Assembly: GCA_020205615.1 (NCBI GenBank)
Contig: CM035167.1
Span: 32,245,402-32,309,401 of the forward strand
Source of the DNA: Panax quinquefolius
Taxonomy: Eukaryota > Streptophyta > Magnoliopsida > Apiales > Araliaceae
Length of the DNA: 64,000 nucleotides
Direction of reading: 5' to 3'
The translations under genes and the position numbers were made by a program. Below the pieces are notes generated by a model. It was given only the letters and a program-made list of their open reading frames with translations, was not told the origin of the DNA and did no database searches. Positions 38,701 to 50,559 of this stretch are shown here, piece by piece; the first letter of the stretch is position 1, and each line of letters begins with the position of its first letter.

Positions 38701-39950
38701 GAATTTTTGGAGGCACCTCGATGTCATCATCTGTATATCCATCGAAATTTGAATTCATCTCTACATCAAAGGTACAATCCTTGTGTAGGAGAGGCATCGT
38801 ATCCATGAAATCTGGCACATCTAAATTGAGTCTGAAACAAAATATGCTTTCACTTAGTATATATGAAATGTGTTGATCATACACGGTGTTAGCATATCTT
38901 GGCAAAATAAAGCGCTAATCTTTATCTGAGAAAAGTAGCAGTTATTATATCTGAGGCGAGAAAAGTTTACGCCCATTTTACCCCTCGTCGACGAAAGCGA
39001 GGAATCTTTGTCCCAATTAGCGAGGGTAAAGTCGGGTGGACCCATGATGATGGAGGATTGTCATCATCCTCCACATCCCGAATGATGGCCATTACGTCAG
39101 GCGATCATAAATGCAGGGTGTATATCATTTAGTATGTTCATCATGAGCGATGATCGTATACGGACATCATCCGTATATGACGTCTTGTTTGATTCTTCGT
39201 TCCTCTTCTTCCCTTGCGGGATTTGGAACAACGATTTCTTTCTCCTTCACCGATGCGGCTTGGGAAATAACATAGCCATTACATTGGTGGCACCTTTCTT
39301 GGAGGTTGTGCGGACTCGAGTTTGAAAAGCGAAGCCAAGCGCGCTGTGGTTGAAGTTGAAGGAATCTTTGATGCTTATGAGGATTCTGTGACTAGAAATT
39401 TGGCGAGAATAGCCTAGTCCAATTTGTTTCAACTTGTTTGGTTAATCGAATGGGGTACTTGATACCCTGGCCATCTTACTGACCCTTGTCGGTTTATGAC
39501 CTAACGACATCATTTCTTGAGTGGTGACATCACCTCGGCGAGAGATCTTAGGTTCGAGGCGATGGTGCTCCAATAGCGTGGTATTGGGTGTTGCTTATTT
39601 CTAAAAAGCATGAAAACCGATTGGTTCTATATACGTATTGGCATTGATGAGCGGCATGTCCCGTCTTTGAGGAATCTACGGTTCGGCGTTGGTTGTGACG
39701 AGGCTATTATTGATGATGTATTTCAATTGTTGGTGAAGAGTGGAGGGGGCGCTTGACCATATGAATCCATGGTCGTCCCGAAGCGGGTTGTATCCGAATC
39801 TATCTTGAGCACATGGAAGATCGCTTGAGAATGTGTGAGGACCAATTTTGATTGGCGGCTCAATTACTCTCCGTAGGATTCTGGCGGGCTCCATCAAAAG
39901 CTTTGATGATAGTATGGCTACTCTCGAATTCGGTTGAGATTGATATTCAT
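38701..39950 (-). pseudogene. protease-RT linker of Tat element
   Basis: Minus-strand frames at 38639-38905 and 39676-39897 belong here. The latter contains GYNPLRDDHGFIWSSAPSTL and HQQLKYIINNSLV, the C-terminal part of a Tat protease domain with the position of the usual GRPW motif altered to RDDHGF. The rest of the linker has no conserved motif. Confidence 0.7.
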
Positions 39951-39959
39951 CTTCACCAA

Positions 39960-40060
39960 GGTAGTATATGGGCGGATATTGAGAGAGGAACCTCCATCTA
40001 TTAAGACTCTGCTACCCATATATCAGGAGGATAAAGGCCATGATGTATAGCGGTTTGCAA
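39960..40060 (-). pseudogene. aspartic protease core of Tat element
   Basis: The minus strand at 39975-40010 reads VLIDGGSSLNI, the catalytic motif. A DGG variant in place of DTG or DSG is also found in intact relatives. The flanking frame is short and interrupted. Confidence 0.7.
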
Positions 40061-40222
40061 TGGCCAGGTCCCCCGGATGGTATGTCATCATCATCGATGA
40101 AGGATATCACATTGTTGTTGAAAATGTGATCAACCATATGTTGAAACTTTTTCGTATCCGCGATGTGGGAGATGAAGCTTCTTCAGAACCTTTATGCAAG
40201 ACCTTCCGGTGATTCTCGGAGG

Positions 40223-42600
40223 TTAGGACCAAGTCAAAATTGATATTTGTTGTGGAGCTTCTTTCAAGCTTAAAACCACCGTAGCTTCATTATGACCCAC
40301 GGTAGCGGAGGAATTTTCAATCTTCTCCATGGGTATTTTCCCTTTGATTTGGTGGTGGGCTTCATCACACCGATGGGGGAGATCGGTGGATTTTCCTTTG
40401 ACACTGCTATGCGGTTGTATGTGAGGTGGATCCTTCACCTTCTCCATAATTCCACGGAACCTTGCATGTAAGCTAACAATAGGATATTGTGCTGCTGCGT
40501 GGCAAGTTGATTGGCTCGGGGCGGCCACTTTCAAAGGATTGTTTCCTCCTTTGATTTGAATTATCGGTGTTGTGAGTAAAGTATTAATCCCTTGACTTTG
40601 GTGGATATACTTTGCTACCACACTTTTCCACTTAGTAGGGCTGCATTTCTCACTTGCACGTAACACGGTGTCATTATATCGCCAAGCCTTGATACACACT
40701 TGTCGATTAGATTTTGAATAAGGTGGCGGAGTGCCCGACATTCTTACGTCTTTGTGACCATGAGGCCCGGGAGTGGTATTGACATACTCCATCGAGTTGT
40801 ACCATCCCGAGCGGGGTTGATTGGAGGTAGAAGGAGGCGATCCTTCCTTCATTGATTAACATGTGAAGGATTTCCTCCATGGGTTGGCCCAAATAGGTGA
40901 ATTCCGTTTGTTGGCGAAATCGGCGGGCTTTGGCATTTGCTCTCTTCGTCACTTTGTCTTGAACATTTCATTTTACGAAAGTGGCGAGGAATATTCATGA
41001 CAATAGGTAGGAGGCTGGCATGCTCTGGTGATTAATTCTTAGAGTCACTTGATCTTTGATAAGTCACCGATTTCTTGATTGCTTCAATTTGTTTGCAGAG
41101 AGCTTTGATCTTTCGTTCCATTGTGAATTGGAACTTGGCATAATCCATTTGTCATCACCGTCTTTGAGGTGCAGGAAGATTCACAATTTGAAGTTGGAAT
41201 TTTGTCCATTGCTCCGATTGATCATGTTGACCTCTTCTTCTTTGTGTTGAGGAAGAGGGTTGTCTTGTACATGAATTTGATCGGGTTTGGTGACTATGAT
41301 CTCCCGTTGTCTATTAGGTCTGGATCTTGTGTTTCAAGGCCCAACAATCCTGAGTATCATGTCCGGTGCCCGGCATGATAAGCACATTTCTATGACATTG
41401 AAACCCCGTCCATTAGAAATTTAATTTGGTGGAAGAAGATCGTAATTTTCTTACGTGTTGTCGGAAGATTAAGAATGTTCTCGAGGTATCCCTAAGGGTG
41501 TAAACACTCGATGGCGTTTGACTTCTCCACCTTTTGGTCTTTGGAGGGTTTTTGGTGTGTCTTTGAAAGGGAGTGTAGTTTCTCCTTTGAATAGGCATGT
41601 TTTGATTGCCTTTTTTGCCCCTGTAGTATCGGAAACATCTTCCTCTTTCTTTTTATGGACCCTCAGGAAGTTGTTCCCTAATTTCAGATTGGATGTGATC
41701 GCCAATGACTTTGAGTGCGACTAGGTCTTGAATCTTTCGACTTCAACCCCATTTGACCGTCTCCCCATGCTTGACCATTTGAGGAAAATGGTTTTTCGAT
41801 CTTGGCTAAAACTCTCTCATAGAAGGAGCTTCTTGTATGTCTATGAAAGTCATGACCATTTACGATTACTGCCATAGAAGGAATAACTTGGGCGACCAGG
41901 CGTCTCCACCTTTGAGCATACTCTCTGAAAGACTAATTAGAATTTGTTTCTTGATCTTGGTAATTTGATCTGCGTCGGGAGCCATCCGAGTTTGAAAAAG
42001 CGTATTGAGTGAGGAAGGCATGTGCTAGCTCTTCCGACTATGGATTTTGGAGTTGTCTAATCTTGTGTACCCTGAGCAGAGGCTTCTCGGTTAGACTCTT
42101 TTGGAACAATTGCATTACGAGCTTTTCATCCTCTGCATAGGATCCAAGTTCTCAATAAATACTTTTAGATGTGTGTAAGGATCCTAAACCGTCGTATTTT
42201 TCAAAGTCGGGAGTTTTAAATTTTTACGGATAGTGAACACGGAAAAATACATAGATCGACATATGAAACACTCCGTGTGTTCCAATTCCTTTGATAGCGT
42301 GAAGGTCTCTTCCATTTGGAGGACTTTCTCTTTTGATGTCACCATTATGCGGATCTCCGGTGGGATGGGCGACATCATGAGTTTTTTGTTGGTCGTATCC
42401 ATTTGTGGTTCCGGTATGGTAATGACCAGGTCTCCCCCTTGTGTGGAGGATTCGGTATGTATGGGTATTTTCTGACCCTGTGTAGAGTGGTGTAATTCTT
42501 TTAATAAAACGACCAAATTTGTGATTTGTTTACTTAATCCATCGAATTCTTTGCGGCTGGATTAAGTTGATCTGGTGGGATGATGACATGATTATTTTAT
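40223..42600 (-). pseudogene. gag of Tat element
   Basis: Minus-strand segments in order from the 5' side: a hydrophilic N-terminus (42184-42516); the Gag core with SFREYAQRWRRLVAQ (about 41890-41940) and an AEELAHAFLTQY-like segment near 42020; a zinc-binding tail with GHDTQDCWALKHKIQ (41316-41380) in which the first Cys/His residues are altered; then a proline-rich stretch toward protease (40223-40952). Several in-frame stops and shifts are present, for example a stop just before SFREYA. Confidence 0.8.
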
Positions 42601-43350
42601 GGGCTGTTGCCTTTTGGACTTTAATTAGGGTAGTAGGTCAGATTGATTCCTGCGAAAGACTTGCATAGTTTAGTCTTTAGGGGGAATGTATATAATAACA
42701 TGTTATGTGATGTGTCCATTTTAGAATTTTATCACTGCAAAATGGATGTCGAGTTGTTTGTAGCATGCTTTAAAATATATATGTGTACACATTTCTTCAT
42801 ATTTCTCATTACATGGAGATAGATATGGAATGAAATTACAAGTAATTGTGTTTACAAGTAATTTGAAATGAGAGCATGAAGAGACTTTCCTCCGTTTTGG
42901 GTTTATTAGAGGTGACCTATCTTAGGTTACTCTCATGGCTTTTTTTTGGCATGAAGGTTCCCAAATCATCATGCAATCTACTAGGCGGGAAGTTAATCAG
43001 GTCTTTTCAAGCTGGGCGAATTTGGGTGGTGCCTTTCACGAGCCTCGGAGAATTAGTCTTCTCACGAGTCCGATAATCAAACAAGCGGGATAGCCTCTGG
43101 TGGAGGACCACACAACATACATTCACATACATCGCGTCTCACCGTATGAAATGATGACATGTATGCGAAAGCACTAATATCATAATGAGTTTATAGTCTG
43201 AAGCACTAACATCCTACCTGATATGATGCGAAGCACTAAGTTCAATCAAGACATGCATTCGTACACATTCATCGATGTAAATGCAACATCCACACAAGAG
43301 ATACTTGATTTTGAAAAGATTGTAGTAGCGGCTTAAGTCCTCTTCTTGGA
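42601..43350. other. Tat 5' untranslated region
   Basis: About 750 bp lie between gag and the PBS, with no convincing frame. True Ogre elements carry a long extra ORF here; it is absent or deleted in this copy. A few repeats of GAAGCACTAA occur near 43165-43235. Confidence 0.5.
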
Positions 43351-43369
43351 GTCCCCAGTGAGTTGCCAC
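43351..43369 (-). other. primer binding site of Tat element (tRNA-Arg type)
   Basis: The minus strand reads GTGGCAACTCACTGGGGAC directly inside the 5' LTR. It closely resembles TGGCGACTCTGCTGGGGA, the tRNA-Arg-derived PBS of Ogre/Tat elements. Confidence 0.8.
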
Positions 43370-44149
43370 TGTCGGCGTCGGGATTTTTGGATGTCCCTTC
43401 CAGTTACTTGTTCTTTGGTGTTCTCATTTTAGGTGAGATTTGTTTGAAAAAACAAGTGAAAAAGGTCAAACATGTATGATGTCGATGATGGGACTGTTAA
43501 GAGTCGCGATTGGTTTTTAAATGGTTGTACCAACACAATAGAAAAGGTTTGCACATTGACCCGGTGGTGTGACAACGATATCTGGTCGATGAAAGCAAGA
43601 GATTCGTTTAGGGTCAGGGGACTTGGTTATCTTGCGGGGAAGGTGTTAGGCACCCCAGACATCCAAATGTTACCACGGTGACCGCCCTCTTTTCAAGAAA
43701 CTATTATCTGAATGTGTGTGTGTGTGTGTGTGGGTGATGTCTTTATTATATGGAAGTTGTGCGAGGCCTCGTTCGAACCTATATACACGGGGTTTGAATT
43801 TATGTAAAAATTTAGTTTTTAGCAAGATATGGCGGTGATGTTTTATAAAAGAGGTTTTCAAACCACGATGCTCAATAGGAATTGAGACCTTTTACACTCC
43901 CATTTTGTTAAGTGATCAATTTGGATTGATTTTATTTGATGGATGCGAGGCATCCGTATGAAAAATAATATACAAAAATAATCCGACTTCCTCGTGGGTA
44001 TGGAAACCATCGAAGAAATTCAAACATCAGAATAATTTACAAAGCTACTATTTGAAAATGTCCATCACGAGGGCCGAATCTAGATCGATGGGATGAATCT
44101 GTGATCACATGATTCTAGGCGCACAAAATGTTGCAATTTATATAAAAGC

Positions 44150-44365
44150 GATAATATATATATATATATATATAAAGCGGTAAATATATATATATATATA
44201 TATATCTGACATGATCACCAACCACGAAGCACCTCCATGGGGATCGAAATGTAAATAAAGTTGTAAAAAGCTATCAACCACCACGGAGGAAACTCGAGGC
44301 GGGGAAAAACGTAAAAAAAAGGCGTAAAAGCGATCAACCACCATGAAGTAAACTCAGGTGGGACG

Positions 44366-44413
<48 letters not shown>

Positions 44414-44463
44414 ATAAATGCAGCGGATGTAAAATCAGGGCTCATCGAGCGAGAGTTGACCAC

Positions 44464-44534
<71 letters not shown>

Positions 44535-44682
44535 GATATAAAAAAGGCTCATCGAGCAGGAAAAAATCTAGGCTCATCGAATATAAGTATATATATAGTT
44601 GATATATATATATATATATATATAAAAGCGAATAAACGCACTCGGCCAAAGTGCAGGCTCATCGAACAAAGTCGACACACAG

Positions 44683-44741
<59 letters not shown>

Positions 44742-44806
44742 GCGATAAACGCTCGGGGCAGAAATGCAGGCTCAATCGAGGCATAACTTCGATAATGTTA
44801 GTAGAT

Positions 44807-44850
<44 letters not shown>
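44150..44850 (+). repeat. (TA)n-interrupted satellite-like array in LTR
   Basis: This is the counterpart of 26260-26880. It has pure TA runs of up to about 60 bp with spacers containing CAGGCTCATCGA and GATAAACGC. Minus-strand translations give long Tyr-Ile repeats that are not genes. Confidence 0.85.
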
Positions 44851-44852
<2 letters not shown>

Positions 44853-45164
44853 ATATATGAAATGAAACCACGGAATAGAAGTAAAGGCAAAAGCAAGCAA
44901 CACGACTCTCAGCGTGTAGAAGGGTGTGTGCAAAATGATGAAGAAAGACTCTAAAGTGTGTGAGAAGGCTTACGGTGATTGCTAAAAAAGGGCTTCTATA
45001 TCTTTAGAGTGGGTAAACAATGGGCTTTTTTGTGGGTACAAAAGGCTATATATATGAGCTCACAGGTGTTTAAAAGTGGGAAAATACCTTTGTATGATGA
45101 GTCTTGAGCAAATTGTGCGGGGGTTTCCCGTCTTTTTCTCTTAAAATCAGCACCCCAAGCCCTC

Positions 45165-45172
45165 TATTTATA
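45165..45172 (-). promoter_or_regulatory. TATA box of Tat 5' LTR
   Basis: The minus strand reads CCTATAAATAGAGGGC, identical to the other LTR. In this 5' LTR it would have driven the genomic transcript. Confidence 0.7.
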
Positions 45173-46185
45173 GGCAATATGAGCCATGAGTGTACTACAC
45201 TGGTGTGGTAGTGAGTGTACTGAGAGGCGGGTTGGGTCGGCCCGGGTTTGTCGGGTGGGTCGTCTCTGAAAATCACGTGCACTCGAGCCTTTGTAATGTC
45301 CACTCGGATTTTGAGAAGTGCAATCAGGGCATCCCGTTTGAGGTATCTGAGGACCTATTTGGACCGCCGTTTCTCGAGAGTTGTACGATGGCATGGGATT
45401 AGAGTTTGTCTGAAGTCATTGAAGATGGGACGATGCCCTCCGGTCTTCAAGCTTCAACTTTCATCCGTTACCCGCCTGATAGTCACTCGGGATTGGTTAG
45501 CCTTGTGGGACATCGTTGCGTAGAGGCGTGATGTGGCATTGTGTTGGATGAGATGATGATGTTGCCCCTCACCGGTGTATTATCGCCGGATTGGGCCGAT
45601 AAAGCGAGCGTTGCTCATACTTATTTGAGATTGAATTCTTGTAATTGTTGAAGGTCCTCATTGTCATCTTTGAGGGTGTACTGTCTTCCGATGTTATTCT
45701 TGGGGTTGGTGCAGTGTATCTCGTTGTGGCCTTTGAGATTGAAGATGATGGCATTTGAAACAAGCATTTTTGGGGTTATCTCTATTCCATGGTTGCATTC
45801 CTTGGGGTTATCACGAGGTTGGTGGCTATTCCGTGGTTGGGGCCAAGGTTGGATACCTCGGGGTTATCTCCGGTAGAGATTAATCGGTCTTCTCGACAAA
45901 TCATCCTCTGTAATGTGTTCGGTATTGAAAATCTGAGTGGTCTCGGGGTTATATATTCCTCGTTAAAAGGTTGACCAATCGAATATTATTACCCGTACTT
46001 TGCAAAATTTGATCGGGGTTGATCATTATATGATTTCACGGTAGTATTCATCTTTATGGAGTTGGATTGTCTTTCGGGGTTCTCTCTTAAAAGGCGAATA
46101 TAAATTTGATCCTCTCGTAGCTATGACTTCGATAGTGCTTGGGATGTCCTTTTTAAAGAACTTAGAAAATTTTGAGTGTCTCTTG

Positions 46186-46498
46186 CTTGAACCTTATGAA
46201 TACAGCTAAGATCGAACGGACCGATGGATCTGGCAAGGATAAAAGGAAGGCGAAGACGAACCCATAGATTACATATATAATAGTATAAGTTTTGTAAGAA
46301 TAATATTTGATATTATGACAAATACAAATGTATTGGTTGTAAAGAACTTGAGGAATGTAAATATTCTTTTCATATATATATATATATATAAGACATAACC
46401 GTTCTTTTGAGGCATTTAAATTGAATGTTTATATGAACTGTAGCACCGTGTAGCACCATCTGTCGGGTTGGAAGATACCCAGATTTGAGGGCGTCACA
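46186..46498 (-). mobile_element. LTR fragment of a further Gypsy-like element (E)
   Basis: The minus strand starting at 46498 reads TGTGACGCCCTCAAATCTGG, a typical LTR start directly abutting the broken gag of element D. The remaining 300 bp to the Tat element are AT-rich with a (TA)n run and no homolog elsewhere in the window. The left part of E has been replaced by the Tat element, so its other end and target duplication cannot be seen. Confidence 0.55.
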
Positions 46499-46635
46499 GT
46501 CATGTTAAAGGTACGGGCGGTCGATCGGTTGGGTTGCGTAGGTCCACCAATCGTTAACTTGTTTCCTCCTCCCTGGCCTCCGCCAGCTCCACCGCTTCCT
46601 TTCTTCGGGCAATCCTTTATCTGGTGCTCTGTTGA
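46499..46635 (-). pseudogene. gag fragment of element D, downstream part
   Basis: The minus strand continues a zinc-knuckle region from EHQIKDCPKKGSGG to ARTFNMT, which is usual between the knuckles and protease of plant Gypsy elements. It starts at the target duplication GTTGA (46631-46635) and is the exact continuation of the frame that stops at 63108. It ends where LTR E begins (46498), so the protease and the rest of D's pol are not in the window. Confidence 0.85.
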
Positions 46636-48701
46636 TGTGACGCCCCCAAAATAGGTATACATCACCCATCTTGAGTCGTCAAATACATGGTACAAAATTC
46701 AAATACAATCTTAAATATACAACATGAGCTGTGAGTTTTAATACAAACATTGTCTTCTAGACATCATTAAAACTCAAAATAAGTCCTCAATACATTTATT
46801 AACACATTATTTCACAGAATAGTGAGGACTACTAATGCTATCCTCTGGACCGTCACTCCATTCCCCGACTAGTCCCTGCTACCTTCTCATTTCCTGAAGA
46901 GAACAGTGAAAGAAAGGGTGAGCTCAACTAGCCCAGTAAGAAATATTATGACTAAGATAAAGCAGAATAAATTATCTTTAGTCTTCAATAGTGTTAAACT
47001 GATACAATATAACAAACATCAAGTTTAACTACAGCGGAACAAGAAATCCATTAAAAGAGTCAAGTAGAAAATAAAATCTACTATCTTTTATGATTTAAAA
47101 GGTTTTTCATCACTTTTATCGCTGAGACTCAGCTTAATAAATAATCCACATCATTGAATCACCCCTACACTACGACTAAGGATATTCTTCAGTAACATGA
47201 CCATAAATTATCCATGCACTACAGGCCAAGGATATTCGTGTATTCATTAATGGTCATGATCATGCCAACAACTGTCCATCAATGCACTACGGCCAATGAG
47301 GATTTTTACCACATCATTTGTAACATTACGGTCATGATTATACCAAATAATCTCTGGTCATAATCATACCAAGTCCATCTATGCACTACAGGCCACAGAT
47401 GACTTTCAACATATTATAAACATGAGGATGATGACAATGATATAAGAATTCAATAAAAGAAGTTCAAGAATTAATTTATCCAGGAATTATTAACGTCCAA
47501 ACAAGATGTTCCAACAGAATGATAAAGAATGGAATAATAACAGAAATCACCATGCATGCGGTACTTCGCATAGACAGGTTATTCCAACATAATGATAAAG
47601 AATGGAATAACAGAAGAATTTCACCAAGTATAAGGTAGCCCACGTATACAGGTTATTTCAATAGAATAATAAAGAATGGAATAACAGAAGTTCTCTTCAT
47701 GAATACAAAAGAAAGAATACCCCTACCTTAGAAAGAATAGTACTAGATATAGAAGTAGTGAAGTAGAAGAACACTTTTCTTCTTTCTCTCTATAGTTTCT
47801 CTCTCTAGAGTTTTAGTGAATTCGTAAGAAATGAAGGAATGAGCTTCTATTTATAGAAGAATGGACTGCATAGTAACTTATTCACGAACGATCCAGATTG
47901 ATTTACTTTAAACGGACGGTTCAAATTTAAAACAAAATCTTTTAAATAAAATATAATATATTCTATTTATTGTCTAATAAAACAAATAAATTTATAAAAG
48001 TATTCTGTTTTATATAAAAAGATTTTACTATGCAAAACACTATTAGCACTATGCAATTTATACAACACGCATGTATAATAAAATATAATATATTCTAATT
48101 ATTGTCTAATAAAACAAATAACTTTATAAAATTATTACATTTTTATATAAAAAATTTTACTACTGCAAAAACACTATGCAGATAATTTATGCAACACTAT
48201 GCATAATAAAATATAATATATTCTAATTATTGTCTAATAAAACAAATAACTTTATAAAAGTATTCTGTTTTATATAAAAAGATTTTACTATGCAAAACAC
48301 TATGCAACAATTACTGTAGCAATAATTGAACAATACTAAGTGACTTCTCACGTAAGCATCAATAATCAATACCGTGTGCTACTATGCAACCACGCGTATT
48401 ACTATACTTTTAACACCGGGTGTTTCAATAGTTAACGGTAAAACTTCCGCCGTTATTTTCATAAAGTATTTTTTGTCGTTTTCTCAATCCGACAATAATT
48501 TCGCTGTGGGGTCCACCAATGATTGTGCCGTTGTACGAATATTCCCTGTTAAAACGAATATTCCCCGACCAATTGAATATTATATAACAACTTGCGTACT
48601 TTCCAAAATCAACTATAACATTATATCAAATTTACTCCATAATATTCAAAAATGATATTTATAGAAAATTCATTTTTATTTATAAAAGTTGGGGTCTTAC
48701 A
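46636..48701 (-). repeat. 3' LTR of element A
   Basis: The LTR runs from TGTGACGCCCCC to TCTTACA (2066 bp). It is about 315 bp shorter than the 5' LTR, mostly because its array of about 60-bp units (47508-47700) has about three units against about six. An intact TATA box on the minus strand lies at 47848-47855. Confidence 0.92.
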
Positions 48702-48714
48702 ACCTCTCCTTCTT
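48702..48714 (-). other. polypurine tract of element A
   Basis: The minus strand reads AAGAAGGAGAGGT directly before the 3' LTR. It overlaps the pol stop codon region. Confidence 0.75.
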
Positions 48715-49250
48715 ATGAAATTTCGCCCTCGAAATTAGGGTACGTACCTGGTATGTCGAAGAGGTAAGGATACCTTGATTTCATTTTAGATTCTATCTCC
48801 CAAGTCATTTCCTCAACATCGTGGTTTCTCCACAAAACTTTGACTTGAGGTATAACCTTCGAGCGTAGAATATGTTCCTTCTTATCCAAGATTTGAACAG
48901 GAACCTCTTCATACGTCAAATCTTCCACTATTTCGTCCGATTCTAACTCAATAATGTGGTTCGGGTCTTCCATATATTTACGTAACATGGATATGTGAAA
49001 AAAGTTATGAACACGAGACATACTTGGCGGTAAAGCGAATCTATAGGCCACAGTTCCTACTCAATCGAGGATTAAAAAAGGGCTGATGAATCGAGGATTG
49101 AGATTTCCTATCTTTCCAAACTCGTAACTCCTTTTCATGGAGCAACACGTAATAACACATAATCTCCTATATCGAATTCCACGTCCTTTAGATGAAGATC
49201 AGCATAACTCTTTTGTCGATCTTGTGAGGTTTTTATACGTTGTCAGATCG
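48713..49250 (-). pseudogene. integrase C-terminus with chromodomain-like tail, element A
   Basis: An open frame at 48713-49051 contains FHISMLRKYM, EVPVQILDKKEHILRSKVIP and VKVLWRNHDVEEMTWE, ending at GEIS and a stop. The HVSMLRKY and VKVLWRNH...TWE signatures are characteristic of the C-terminal end of plant chromovirus pol. Upstream of 49051 the frame shifts. The chromodomain-like region is thought to guide insertion to heterochromatin in this group. Confidence 0.85.
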
Positions 49251-49849
49251 TTTGAATCTTTTCCTTAGTCATATGTACCAACTCCGGTCCCAACAACGTT
49301 GCTTCACCCACCTCATCCCAAAGATCTTGGAGAGCTAAACTTTCTTCCATACAACGCTTCGAATGGAGCCATGCCAATACTTACTTGATAACTGTTGTTG
49401 TAGGAAAACTCCACCAATGGTAAGAACTTGTCCCAACTTCCCTTGAAGTCAAGGACACAGAGTCTTAATAGATCTTCAAGAGTTTGAATCGTCCTCTCCG
49501 ACTGCCCATTCGTCTGAGGATGATATGCCAAGCTAAATCGTAAATCCGTGCCCATAGCTTTTTGCAAACTAACCCAAAATTGTGAAGTGAATCTTGGGTC
49601 TCGATCAGAAACTATGGATACTGGCATACCATGCAGTCTTACAATCTCGTTTATGTACATATACTGAGCAAGGCGTTCAAGTGTATAAGTTTCTCGATCG
49701 GAAGAAATGAGCAGACTTGGTCAATCTATCAACAATGACCCAAATCGCATTTATGCCTTGAGAAACCTTGGGAAGACCAGTAACGAAATCCTTGGTAATG
49801 TGCTCCCACTTCCATTCTTGAATTTCAAGTGGTTGCAATGGACCTTTTG
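49251..49849 (-). pseudogene. integrase core, element A (3' portion)
   Basis: A minus-strand frame at 49313-49660 holds [14 protein letters not shown] and the [20 protein letters not shown] stretch. These are the second catalytic Asp and the third catalytic residue (Glu) of the DDE triad, both present. Upstream, 49677-49840 has HITKDFVTGLPK and [13 protein letters not shown], with the first catalytic Asp. The coding sequence is cut at the TTTTG target site by solo LTR N1 and resumes at 52881. Confidence 0.88.
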
Positions 49850-50559
49850 TGTGACGCCCCCAAAATAGGTCCATTCCATCCAACCCATTCTGAGTCGCCA
49901 AATACATGGTACAAAAAACAACTACAACTTTATTACTACAATTGTCATGCAAAATACAACAACACATATGTTGTGAGTTTTGATGCAAATATATACCAAC
50001 TGTGACTGTGGACACCAACTTGAATAGCACGTCACAATGGCACCTTACATAAAGGTAATGTCAATAACTGTTTAGGGAGAACCTCCACAGCTAGAGACCA
50101 CCGTTCTATTCTCCTATTACCCTCGCTCGACCCAGCTACACTCTTATTACCTGAAAGGAATTGTGAAATAGAAGGGTGAGCACAACTAGCTCAGTAAAGA
50201 ATATTATGACTAAAGATAAATAAATTATCAATAGTCTTCATCAGTAATAAATCAGAGATTTAGAACATATGGTAGATGATAAAACTTTTCAACTATAGTT
50301 GCAGCGGAATGAGCAATCCATTAGAAGAGTCAAATAGACTATAAAGTCTATTATCTTCTCCATGTTAAAAGTCCACCAACAATGTTTTATCCGTGTAACA
50401 TCAATCAACAATTCCTGTCCACAATTACATGTATAACTCATAATCGTAATTGTTGTTCTAAATTCCTTTTCTCATCCAGGACAAAGATAATTTTCATCAC
50501 CTGAAACATCAAAGATCATGGTTATACAAAATCACAGTTCATGTTCATAATCATACTAA

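Larger units (their letters stand above)
25468..46185 (-). mobile_element. giant Tat/Ogre-lineage Gypsy retrotransposon, 20.7 kb, degenerate
   Basis: LTRs of about 2.65 and 2.8 kb flank a minus-strand interior. The order is a PBS of the tRNA-Arg type (43351-43369), gag, protease, RT, RNase H, a second RNase H, integrase, then 7.3 kb with no pol homology. Large size, the tRNA-Arg PBS and dual RNase H are hallmarks of the Tat/Ogre lineage. The extra ORF1 that true Ogre elements carry before gag was not seen; only about 0.8 kb separates PBS and gag. No target duplication is found: the left flank is the LTR of B/C and the right flank is a different LTR (E). All reading frames are broken. Confidence 0.88.
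43370..46185 (-). repeat. 5' LTR of Tat element
   Basis: It runs from TGTCGGCGTCGGG to TGAGTGTCTCT, where homology to the left LTR stops one or two bases short of its CA end. A GT microsatellite (43711-43732), a TA-rich array (44150-44850) and a conserved TATA box (45165-45172, minus strand) are present. At 45973-46010 two stretches match the chromovirus LTR family of elements A and B/C instead of the other Tat LTR. Confidence 0.85.
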
